This document shows positions 8,697 through 16,169 of a DNA stretch of 64,000 bases, one piece after another. The stretch is from Zavarzinia aquatilis (GTDB lineage: Bacteria > Pseudomonadota > Alphaproteobacteria > Zavarziniales > Zavarziniaceae). Both the position numbers and the translations under genes were made by a program. Location of the stretch: contig NZ_QGLE01000003.1 in assembly GCF_003173035.1 (NCBI RefSeq), forward strand, positions 254,731 to 318,730, in the 5' to 3' direction. Under the pieces are notes generated by a model. The model ran no database searches. It had not been told where the DNA came from and saw nothing but the letters and a program-made list of their open reading frames with translations. Position 1 is the stretch's first letter. Each line of letters opens with the position of its first letter.

Positions 8697-9718
8697 TGGA
8701 TATCAAGGCCCTACTCAATACCGACATGACGACCCTTGTCCGGGGTCTGAAGCGTGGCCTGGACTGGTGGGCGGGGGAATTATCGGCGCTGGTGCCGGCA
8801 AGGTTTCGTGCCCGGCTGACGCGCCCTCGCCTGGTCGTCGCGATCGAGCGGGGCGAACCTGTCTTCTACCGCAGCGGGACAGGGAGCTGGCGCCGGGTGG
8901 ACAAGCCGGGGCGGGCTGCCGTGAGGGCAGCCCTGGTGGTCGCACCAGAGGCGGTGCTGACCGGCGACTTCGACTATCCGGTGCCGTCGCCCGGAGAACT
9001 CCGCCGCATGTTGACCCTCGATCTCGACCGGCTGACGCCCTTCGCCGCCGCGGATGCGGTGTTCGATGCCGAAGTTGCCGCCGATCCGGCGGAGAAGGGG
9101 GCTACCCGCCGCATTACTCTTGCCGTCATGCGGCGGGAGGATCTCGCGCGCGATCTCGCCCTTCTCGCCGGAAAGGGGATTCATCCCGCCAGCGCGGGCC
9201 TCGCCGACGGGGCCGGGACCTTGCGCTTCGATTTCACCCGCGACCTCGATGGCGCGGTCCAGGCGCGGGGCGGCCGCCTCGGCATGGCTTTGCGGATCGC
9301 GTTGCCCGTGCTGCTGTTGGCCAATCTCGGCCTTCTCGTGCTGCGCGACGATTTCGCTACGGTTTCCCTGCGCGAGGCGGTGGAGGGCCAGCGCCTGCAG
9401 GTCCAGCGCATCGAGCAACTGCGCCGTCAGGTCGATCGCGAGGAGGCGCGGCGGCGCGACCTGCTCGATCTTGCCCGGCGACAGGCGCCCTTGCCCGTGC
9501 TCGACGCCGTGACGCGGGCGTTGCCCGACGATGCCCATGCCACCCGTTTCGACTGGAACGGCGCCGAGCTGCGCCTTGCCGGCAAGGCCGCTGACCCCGG
9601 GGCCCTGCCCGCCCTGATCGACGCGACGGGACTGTTCGGCCCCGCCAGGCCGCTGGACGAGGCCGCCGGCCCGCCCGGCAGTTTCGGCCTCGCCCTTGCC
9701 GCCAAGGTGCAGCCATGA
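8696..9718 (+). CDS. gspL: Type II secretion GspL/PilN-like membrane protein
   Basis: Predicted 340 residues from ATG 8696, which overlaps the gspJ stop (TGATG); an in-frame ATG at 8678 with GAAGG upstream would add six residues. An N-terminal cytoplasmic region (about 1-195) is followed by one membrane helix (LRIALPVLLLANLGLLVLRD), a coiled-coil stretch (EGQRLQVQRIEQLRRQVDRE) and a small periplasmic domain. This is the layout of GspL/PilN proteins that link the ATPase to the inner-membrane platform. Sequence drift in this family makes the name less certain than for E-J. Confidence 0.8.
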   Translation: MDIKALLNTDMTTLVRGLKRGLDWWAGELSALVPARFRARLTRPRLVVAIERGEPVFYRSGTGSWRRVDKPGRAAVRAALVVAPEAVLTGDFDYPVPSPGELRRMLTLDLDRLTPFAAADAVFDAEVAADPAEKGATRRITLAVMRREDLARDLALLAGKGIHPASAGLADGAGTLRFDFTRDLDGAVQARGGRLGMALRIALPVLLLANLGLLVLRDDFATVSLREAVEGQRLQVQRIEQLRRQVDREEARRRDLLDLARRQAPLPVLDAVTRALPDDAHATRFDWNGAELRLAGKAADPGALPALIDATGLFGPARPLDEAAGPPGSFGLALAAKVQP

Positions 9719-10290
9719 GAAGGCTGAACCCGCGCGAAAGCCGCCTCGTCGCCCTCGGCCTGTTGATCGCCGTCGTCGTCGGCATCCTCGGTCTCGTCGT
9801 GCAGCCGCTGGCGGAAGGTTTCGTCGCCCGCGCCGAGGAGCGCGCCGACCTCGAGGCCGAATACGCCCGTAACGCAAGGGTTCTCGACGGGGCCGCGGGC
9901 TGGCGTGCCGCCGCCGCCCGCCAGGCCGAGACGGCGCCGGCCTTCGCCCTCGCCGCCGAGGATGCGAGTGGCGCGACCGAGGCCCTGCGCAGCCTGCTGG
10001 CCGAGGTCTTCGGCCAGCCGGGCAGCCAGATCCGCAACGTCGGCGAACAGGCCGCGCCGCGACCCGGCTGGGCCGGGGCGGGCCTCGAGGCGGAAATGGC
10101 CCAGCCTCAGCTTTATGAGGGGCTGCTGCGCCTTGCCCGCGACAATCCGGCGGTGGTGATCGACGGCTTGTCCATCGCCGTCCTCCGCAACGACGATGTC
10201 GGCGCCGCGCCGCGCCTGTCGGTCCGGATGGAGGTGTCGGCCCCCGTCACGCTCCGCCCGGCCGATGGCGCGCCTGCCCCCGGCAACTGA
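9715..10290 (+). CDS. gspM: Type II secretion GspM-like protein
   Basis: Predicted 191 residues. A short cytoplasmic N-terminus (RRLNPRESR) is followed by a single membrane helix (LVALGLLIAVVVGILGLVV), a helical stretch rich in Ala and Glu, and a periplasmic ferredoxin-like end. The ATG overlaps the gspL stop (ATGA). It is the expected partner of GspL in the inner-membrane assembly; assignment rests on size, topology and position more than on sequence motifs. Confidence 0.78.
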   Translation: MRRLNPRESRLVALGLLIAVVVGILGLVVQPLAEGFVARAEERADLEAEYARNARVLDGAAGWRAAAARQAETAPAFALAAEDASGATEALRSLLAEVFGQPGSQIRNVGEQAAPRPGWAGAGLEAEMAQPQLYEGLLRLARDNPAVVIDGLSIAVLRNDDVGAAPRLSVRMEVSAPVTLRPADGAPAPGN

Positions 10291-10291
10291 G

Positions 10292-11155
10292 ATGCGTGCC
10301 GCCGGCACACCGCGTCGCCAGCGTGGCTTCGCCCTGCCGGCGGCGGTGCTCGGCGTCGGCATCTTCGCCCTGCTCGCGCTCGCCATCGTCGACTGGGGAC
10401 GCGGCACCGCCGCCTGGCTGCGCGCCGAGAGCCTGCGTGCCCGGTTGGAAGCGGCGGCGGATGCCGGCCTCAATATCGCGATCCACGATCTCGCCATCGA
10501 GGACAGGGCCTTGCGCTGGCCCGTCGGTGGCGGGCCGCGTCGTCTCCTGTTCGATGGCGTCACTCTCGATATCGCCATCGAGGACGAACGGGGCAAGATC
10601 CCCATCAATTCCGTCGATACGCCGGTGATCCGGGCCTTGTTCGCCCATGCCGGGGTATCCGGGCTGCAGCTCGACGCCCTGACCGACGCGGTCGAGGACT
10701 GGCTGGACGAGGACGACACCCCCCGTCTGCACGGCGCCGAGCGGGACGCCTATGCGGGCAGCGGTATCGTCCCGCGCAACGCCGGCTTTCGCACGATCGG
10801 CGAGATCGGCTTCGTGAAAGGCATGACACCGCGCATCCTTGCCGCTGTCGCACCGCTCGTCACGCTGATCCCGCGCGCCGATGTCGGCATCGTCGATGGT
10901 CGCCATGCAACGCCCGAGGTTCTCGCGGTCATGGCGGGCGAGGGGGTGGATGATTTCGCCACCATCAACCGGCGGCGCGAGGCGGCGGGCCAGCAGACCG
11001 CCATCGAGATGGCCGATGACGAGCCTATCGCCCTTCGCCTGGTAACCATCAGGATTGCCGCGACACTGCCAGGCGGTGCGCGCTTCGAGCGGGTGGCCAG
11101 CGTCGAATTCACCGGCGATCCGAAACAGCCCTACTGGATCCGCGCCGTTCGCTGA
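10292..11155 (+). CDS. gspK: Minor pseudopilin GspK
   Basis: Predicted 287 residues. The leader MRAAGTPRRQRG precedes FALPAAVLGVGIFALLALAI. Mature position 5 is Ala, not Glu, which is the usual GspK exception. The long body (KIPINSVDTPVIRALFAHAG, then DAVEDWLDEDDTPRLHGAE) is typical of the GspK tip subunit, as is its larger size. The start is ATG 10292, one base after the gspM stop; ATG 10265, 26 bp inside gspM, is an alternative. It is placed after L and M rather than before them as in the common gsp order. GspC, GspD and GspN are not in the window. Confidence 0.87.
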   Translation: MRAAGTPRRQRGFALPAAVLGVGIFALLALAIVDWGRGTAAWLRAESLRARLEAAADAGLNIAIHDLAIEDRALRWPVGGGPRRLLFDGVTLDIAIEDERGKIPINSVDTPVIRALFAHAGVSGLQLDALTDAVEDWLDEDDTPRLHGAERDAYAGSGIVPRNAGFRTIGEIGFVKGMTPRILAAVAPLVTLIPRADVGIVDGRHATPEVLAVMAGEGVDDFATINRRREAAGQQTAIEMADDEPIALRLVTIRIAATLPGGARFERVASVEFTGDPKQPYWIRAVR

Positions 11156-11189
11156 GCGGCTCCGTCACTGTCGCCGGATCATCGCAAAT

Positions 11190-11207
11190 GAGTCACCGGC
11201 CGGTCAT
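11190..11207 (+). promoter_or_regulatory. Candidate Pho-box-like site upstream of the TpsB operon
   Basis: GAGTCACCGGCCGGTCAT reads as two 7-base half-sites, GAGTCAC and CGGTCAT, with a 4-base spacer. Against the general PhoB half-site CTGTCAY they match at 5 and 6 of 7 positions with correct 11-bp periodicity. It lies in the 199-bp gap between gspK and the TpsB gene, about 150 bp before the start. A perfect single half-site in the other orientation (ATGACAG) follows at 11225-11231. Weak by itself; the PstS-type gene nearby is the reason to note it. Confidence 0.3.
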
Positions 11208-11354
11208 CGGCCCCTGCTATTGCCATGACAGGGGGCGCAACGAGCCGCGTGTGGCGGTTTGGGGGCGGCCGGTGCCTGTCGTGCCGGTATGGCACCTGCG
11301 TATCGCCGGGCAAGGCGCCCGTGCCCCGTCGTCGGTATCGGGGTGTGAACGTCG

Positions 11355-12986
11355 ATGGTCAGGGTCGCTTGCGTCGGTCGGTGGGGTGCGAGGCTCGTGT
11401 GCGCGGCGGCGATCGCGCTGCCCTGCCTCTTCGGGGCCGCGCACGCCGAGGAGCCGTCGCCACCACCCGAAGACGAGCGCCGCCTCGACATCTGGGAATA
11501 CCGGATCGAGGGCACGAATATCCTGGCCCAGACGGATGTGGAACGCGCGGTCTATCCCTTTCTCGGCCCCGGCCGCAAGGTCGCCGAGGTGGAGCGGGCG
11601 CGCGCCTCGCTCGAAAAGGCCTATGCCGACAAGGGCTATCAGACTGTCGCCGTCGAAATCCCGCCACAGGACGTGAAGGACGGCGTCGTGATCCTGAAGG
11701 TCACGGAAGGCGAGGTCGGCCGGTTGCGGGTGCGCGGTTCGCGTTACTATTCGCTCGACCAGATCAGGGCCGAGGCGCCGTCGCTGGCCGAAGGCACGGT
11801 GCCGGACTTCAACGCGGTCACCCGGGACATCGTCGGCCTGAACCAGCAGCCCGACCGGCGGGTGACACCGACGTTGCGGGCGGGCGTGGCGCCGGGGACG
11901 GTTGACGTCGACTTGCAGGTCGAGGATCGCTTCCCCCTGCATGGCAGTCTCGAGCTGAACAACCGCTACAGCTCGGACACGAAGCCGCTGCGCCTGACGG
12001 GCTCCCTGCGCTACGAAAACCTGTGGCAGCTCGGTCATTCGCTCACCCTCGGCTATCAGGTCGCGCCCGAGGATCGGGACGACGGCGAAGTCTTCTCCGC
12101 TTCCTATCTCGCGCGCATTCCCCGGATGCCGTCGCTCAGCCTGCTCGGCTATGCGGTGAAGAACGCTTCCGACATCTCGACCCTCGGCGGCACCAATGTC
12201 GTCGGCCGGGGCGAGACCTTGGGGCTGCGCGGCCTGATCACCCTGCCCGGCGGTGACGACAGCTTCTTCCATCAGGCGTCGGTCGGCGTCGATTACAAGC
12301 ATTTCGAGGAACTGGTGGGTTTCGGCGGCGCCGCCGACCAGTCGGCCCCCATCACCTATTACCCGGTCACTGCCGATTACACGGCGAACTGGACCGCCGA
12401 AGAGGCACAGACCGAAGCCGGGGTCGGCCTCACCTTCAACCTGCGCGGCCTCGGCAGCGCGCAATCGGAATTCCGCAACAAGCGGGCCGGCAGCAACGGC
12501 GATTTCGTCTATCTGCGCGCCCATGCCACCCATACCCGCGATTTGCCCGAAGACTTCCAGTTCTTCGCGAGGATCGAGGGCCAGGCCGCCGATCAGCCCC
12601 TGGTGTCCAGCGAGGAGATCAGCGCGGGCGGATTCGATACCGTGCGCGGCTATCTTGAATCCGAAAGCCTGGGTGACAACGGCGTCATCGGCCGGCTGGA
12701 GCTGCGCTCCCCCAGCGTCGCGACCATCGGCGATTCGGACTGGAGCGACGGCACGGTCGAGGACTGGCGCTTCTATGTCTTCGCCGATGGCGCGCTGCTT
12801 GGCGTGCTGAACCCGGGCGCCGAGCAGGAAGACGGCTTCAGCCTGGCCAGCGTCGGCATCGGCAGCGAAATCCATCTGCTCGATTACCTGCGCGGCGTCG
12901 TCGATCTCGGCGTGCCGCTGGTCGACCAGAGCAGCACGAGGGCCGGCGATCCCCGGCTGCATTTCCGCGTCTGGGGTGAGTTCTGA
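11355..12986 (+). CDS. TpsB outer-membrane transporter (ShlB/FhaC/HecB family)
   Basis: Predicted 543 residues. The signal peptide ends around AHA (residue 31). A POTRA_2-type domain follows (EYRIEGTNILAQTDVERAVY, then GYQTVAVEIPPQDVKDGVVI), then a ShlB-type barrel from about residue 195 with the conserved VRGYLE motif near 430 and a C-terminal strand ending WGEF with terminal Phe, as expected for an outer-membrane barrel. It should export the TpsA protein whose end lies at 1-1041. The gap of 10 kb between the TpsA and TpsB genes, filled by an intact type II operon, is unusual. The next gene starts 2 bp after its stop. Confidence 0.9.
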   Translation: MVRVACVGRWGARLVCAAAIALPCLFGAAHAEEPSPPPEDERRLDIWEYRIEGTNILAQTDVERAVYPFLGPGRKVAEVERARASLEKAYADKGYQTVAVEIPPQDVKDGVVILKVTEGEVGRLRVRGSRYYSLDQIRAEAPSLAEGTVPDFNAVTRDIVGLNQQPDRRVTPTLRAGVAPGTVDVDLQVEDRFPLHGSLELNNRYSSDTKPLRLTGSLRYENLWQLGHSLTLGYQVAPEDRDDGEVFSASYLARIPRMPSLSLLGYAVKNASDISTLGGTNVVGRGETLGLRGLITLPGGDDSFFHQASVGVDYKHFEELVGFGGAADQSAPITYYPVTADYTANWTAEEAQTEAGVGLTFNLRGLGSAQSEFRNKRAGSNGDFVYLRAHATHTRDLPEDFQFFARIEGQAADQPLVSSEEISAGGFDTVRGYLESESLGDNGVIGRLELRSPSVATIGDSDWSDGTVEDWRFYVFADGALLGVLNPGAEQEDGFSLASVGIGSEIHLLDYLRGVVDLGVPLVDQSSTRAGDPRLHFRVWGEF

Positions 12987-12988
12987 CC

Positions 12989-14989
12989 ATGGTTTCCGTT
13001 AAAGGGTTGAGGGCGATGGGACGCAAGGGGGCCGGGTCCGTCCTGGCGGTGATGCTGGGCCTGCTGGCCGGTCTGACCATGCTGCCGGGCTCGGCCAAGG
13101 CGTGGTGGAACGACGAATGGACGCTGCGCAAGCAGCTGACCATCGACACCGGCGCGAACGGCGCCGGCATCACCGATCCCATCGGCACCAGCCCCGTGCT
13201 GATCCGCCTGCACAGCGGCAATTTCCAGTTCGAGGCGGCCAAGCCCGACGGCACGGACCTCCGTTTCGTCGCCGATGACGACACGACACCGCTCAAGTAT
13301 CACGTCGAGAAATTCGACAGTCTGATGGGCGAGGCTTTCGTCTGGGTCTCGGTGCCCGACCTGAAGCCGGGGGCGCAGGCCAAGCTCTGGCTCTATTACG
13401 CCAACCCGAACGCGGGCGGGGCGGAAGAGGCCAAGGCGAGCTACGACCCGGACACGCTGCTGGTCTATCACTTCACCGAGAACGGCCTGCCGGTCCGCGA
13501 TTACACGACCTGGAACAATACGGCCCAGACCGCGGGCGTGACCGCCGATGGCTCGATGATCGGCCGGGGCCTGCGCCTCGACGGCCAGACGCCAGTGACC
13601 CTGCCCGCCTCCGCCTCGCTCGCGTTTGGCAATGGCGCGGCGCTGACCTGGTCGGCCTGGGTGAAGTCGGCGGCGGATCAGCCGAACGCCCTCATCTACA
13701 GCCGTCGCGACGGTGTCTCCGGCCTCGACATCGGCATGGATAATGGCGTGCCCTTCGTCGAGCTGCGCAGCGGTTTCGGCCTGCTCCGGGGCGCGGCCCC
13801 GGCCGCCGTCGCCGCCGGCAGCTGGCACCATATCGCCGTGACCGCCGACGGCACCCATGTCCGCCTCTATGTCGACGGACTGCCGCAGGCGGAAATCGCC
13901 GGCGCCATCGCCGCGATGAACACCCCGGCGCTGATCGGTGCCGATGCCGCGCCGCCGCCAGCGCCGGTCGCAGAGGCCGTTGCCGAGCCGGCCGTCGTGC
14001 CCGCCGAAGGCACCGCGCCCGCCACGGAGCCCGCGCCGGAGGCTGCTGCGCCCGCGCCCGCCGCGCCGCATTACAGCGCCTTCGTCGGCGAACTCGACGA
14101 GTTGCAGATCGCCAAGGTCGCGCGCCCGGCCGGCTTCATCCGCCTCGCCGCCCTCGGGCAGGGCGGCGACAGCGCCAAGCTGCTCTCCCTCAGCGTCGAT
14201 GAAGAAACGGCGAGCTGGCTGACCGGCTATTTCGCCGTGATCGTGAAGTCGGTCACGCTCGATGCCTGGGTCGTCATCGGTATCCTTGCCGTGATGGCGG
14301 TGATTTCCTGGATCGTCGTTGCCGCCAAACTGTCCTATGTCGGCGGCCAGCAGAAGGCCAACCGCCGCTTCCTCGAAGCCTATGACGAATTCGCCAGCGA
14401 CCTCTCGGCGCTCGAAACCAAATCGGCCGAGGCCGGGGTGCTGGCCGCCCATCTGTCGAAGGCGGAACTCCGGCTGGTGCACCGGTCGGCGCTTTACCGC
14501 GTCTTTCATGCGGGGCTGCATGAAATCCAGCGCCGCTTCGCTGGAACCCCGGAGGGGCAGCGCTGGCTGCGCGTCGAATCCATCACCGCGATCCGTGCCA
14601 GTCTCGATGCGGTCGTCGTGCGCGAGACGCAGAAGCTGAACCGACAGATCGTGATCCTGACCATCGCGATCTCGGGCGGGCCCTTCCTCGGTCTGCTCGG
14701 CACCGTGGTCGGCGTGATGATCACCTTCGCCGCCATCGCGGCGTCCGGCGACGTCAATGTGAACGCCATCGCCCCCGGTATCGCCGCCGCGCTGCTGGCG
14801 ACCGTCGCCGGTCTCGGCGTCGCGATCCCCGCGCTCTTCGCCTACAACTACCTCAACTCGCGCATCAAGGATGCGACGGCGGACATTCACGTCTTCGTCG
14901 ACGAGTTCATTTCCCGTGTCGCCGAATTCTACGCCTGGTCGCCGGAGGTTCCGGCGCAGCGGGCGGGCGATCCGCTCGCGGCGGAGTGA
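12989..14989 (+). CDS. DUF2341/LamG-like domain fused to ExbB/TolQ-type proton channel
   Basis: Predicted 666 residues, about three times a normal ExbB. A signal peptide ends at AKA (about residue 38). Next comes WWNDEWTLRKQLTIDTG, a DUF2341-type start, then a LamG-like concanavalin fold (AWVKSAADQPNALIYSRRDG, then GSWHHIAVTADGTHVRLYVD) interrupted by an Ala/Pro-rich insert near 325-360. A first membrane helix lies near 415-445 (WVVIGILAVMAVISWIVVAA), a long cytoplasmic helical region follows, and the MotA/TolQ/ExbB core is at about 550-640 (GGPFLGLLGTVVGVMITFAA, then GIAAALLATVAGLGVAIPAL). The added domains should face the periplasm. It sits directly between TpsB and ExbD, so I infer it energises this export system. 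Confidence 0.88.
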   Translation: MVSVKGLRAMGRKGAGSVLAVMLGLLAGLTMLPGSAKAWWNDEWTLRKQLTIDTGANGAGITDPIGTSPVLIRLHSGNFQFEAAKPDGTDLRFVADDDTTPLKYHVEKFDSLMGEAFVWVSVPDLKPGAQAKLWLYYANPNAGGAEEAKASYDPDTLLVYHFTENGLPVRDYTTWNNTAQTAGVTADGSMIGRGLRLDGQTPVTLPASASLAFGNGAALTWSAWVKSAADQPNALIYSRRDGVSGLDIGMDNGVPFVELRSGFGLLRGAAPAAVAAGSWHHIAVTADGTHVRLYVDGLPQAEIAGAIAAMNTPALIGADAAPPPAPVAEAVAEPAVVPAEGTAPATEPAPEAAAPAPAAPHYSAFVGELDELQIAKVARPAGFIRLAALGQGGDSAKLLSLSVDEETASWLTGYFAVIVKSVTLDAWVVIGILAVMAVISWIVVAAKLSYVGGQQKANRRFLEAYDEFASDLSALETKSAEAGVLAAHLSKAELRLVHRSALYRVFHAGLHEIQRRFAGTPEGQRWLRVESITAIRASLDAVVVRETQKLNRQIVILTIAISGGPFLGLLGTVVGVMITFAAIAASGDVNVNAIAPGIAAALLATVAGLGVAIPALFAYNYLNSRIKDATADIHVFVDEFISRVAEFYAWSPEVPAQRAGDPLAAE

Positions 14990-14994
14990 CGGCG

Positions 14995-15402
14995 ATGCAG
15001 GTCCAGGGCGACAACAAGCCATATGACGACATCAACATCACGCCGATGCTCGATCTCGCCTATGTGCTGCTGGTCATCTTCATCATCATGACGACGGCCA
15101 GCGTGCAGGGCATGAAGGTGAACCTGCCCCGCGCCAGTGCCCAGCCCAGTCTTGCCGAATCGAAGACCCAGGCGATCAGCCTGACCGCCGACGGCAAGAT
15201 GTTCCTGAACACGACGCCGGTCGCCTCGCTCGATGACCTGAAGCAACGCCTGCTATCGCAGAAGGCGCTGACGCCGGACTTCCCCGTGGTGATCAAGGGC
15301 GACGGCCTGTCGCAATATCAGGGCGTCATGGACGTGCTCGACCTTCTCGGCCAGATCGGCATCAGCCAGGTCGGCCTCGCCACCAAGCCGCTGGTGAAGT
15401 GA
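14995..15402 (+). CDS. exbD: ExbD/TolR-family proton channel subunit
   Basis: Predicted 135 residues. A short cytoplasmic N-terminus (DDINITPMLD) leads into one membrane helix with the essential Asp (MLDLAYVLLVIFIIMTT, Asp at residue 20), then a periplasmic domain (VNLPRASAQPSLAESKTQAI). ATG 14995 has GGAG eight bases upstream; a GTG at 14986 overlapping the previous stop is the alternative. It pairs with the ExbB fusion upstream and the TonB-like protein downstream. Confidence 0.92.
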   Translation: MQVQGDNKPYDDINITPMLDLAYVLLVIFIIMTTASVQGMKVNLPRASAQPSLAESKTQAISLTADGKMFLNTTPVASLDDLKQRLLSQKALTPDFPVVIKGDGLSQYQGVMDVLDLLGQIGISQVGLATKPLVK

Positions 15403-15408
15403 CCGGCC

Positions 15409-16146
15409 ATGATGCGCGGCGACGACGAGGATGACGACGACAAGCAGGGCTTCCTGCGGCGCAACGCGCCCGGAATCGCGGCGGGTGTCGTCGCGGTCGC
15501 GGTGTTCGGCGTCGCCGCGGTGATGGTGACCGGCGGCGACAGCCAGCCGACGCGGAAGGTGCCGGAGCCGCAGGTGGTGCAGATCCTGACGCCGCCGCCG
15601 CCCCCTCCACCGCCGCCCCCGCCGCCGCCCGAGGTCGAGGATCAGCCCCCGCCCGAAGAGAAGATGGAGGAGCAGCCCCAGATCGCCGAGCCCGAGGTGA
15701 AGGAAGAGGCGCCGAAGGAGCAGCCCAAAGACGCGCCGCCCGACGCGCCCGCGCCCGGCCCCCTCGGCCTCGACCAGCAGGGCACGGGTCCGGGTGACGG
15801 CTTCGGTCTCGCCGGCCGGCCCGGGGGCGGAGGGCTGTTGGGTGGCGGCGGAGGGGGCGGCGGCAGCCGGTTCGGCTGGTATGCCGCCAAGGTCCAGACC
15901 GCGATCGAAGCCGCGCTGCGCGATAACCGCAAAACGCGCAAGGCCTCGATTTCCGGCCTCCGGGTCCAGCTCTGGCTCGATGCCACCGGCAATGTCACCC
16001 GCGTCCGCCTCGCCGCCTCCACCGGCGATGCCGAGGTCGATCGCGTGATCGAGAATGAAATCCTGCGGGGGCGGCATTTCGAGCCGCCGCCATCCGATAT
16101 GCCCCAGCCCATCGTCATGCGCATCAAGGCGCTGCGGCCGGGCTGA
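15409..16146 (+). CDS. TonB-like energy transducer
   Basis: Predicted 245 residues. An acidic N-terminus (RGDDEDDDDKQGF) precedes one membrane helix (APGIAAGVVAVAVFGVAAVM), a run of 13 prolines, a Pro/Glu/Lys-rich spacer, an eight-glycine tract and a C-terminal TonB domain (RKASISGLRVQLWLDATGNV, then AEVDRVIENEILRGRHFEPP). This is the classic TonB layout. It begins 6 bp after exbD. The outer-membrane target is not known: no TonB-dependent receptor is in the window, so the neighbouring porin or TpsB may be the client (inference). Confidence 0.85.
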   Translation: MMRGDDEDDDDKQGFLRRNAPGIAAGVVAVAVFGVAAVMVTGGDSQPTRKVPEPQVVQILTPPPPPPPPPPPPPEVEDQPPPEEKMEEQPQIAEPEVKEEAPKEQPKDAPPDAPAPGPLGLDQQGTGPGDGFGLAGRPGGGGLLGGGGGGGGSRFGWYAAKVQTAIEAALRDNRKTRKASISGLRVQLWLDATGNVTRVRLAASTGDAEVDRVIENEILRGRHFEPPPSDMPQPIVMRIKALRPG

Positions 16147-16169
16147 CGACTTCCGAAGTGGGGAACCCC

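Noticed and set aside
12884-15022. 712-codon minus-strand frame
   Set aside because: Antisense to the ExbB fusion gene; the His/Gly/Arg-rich translation has no family features.
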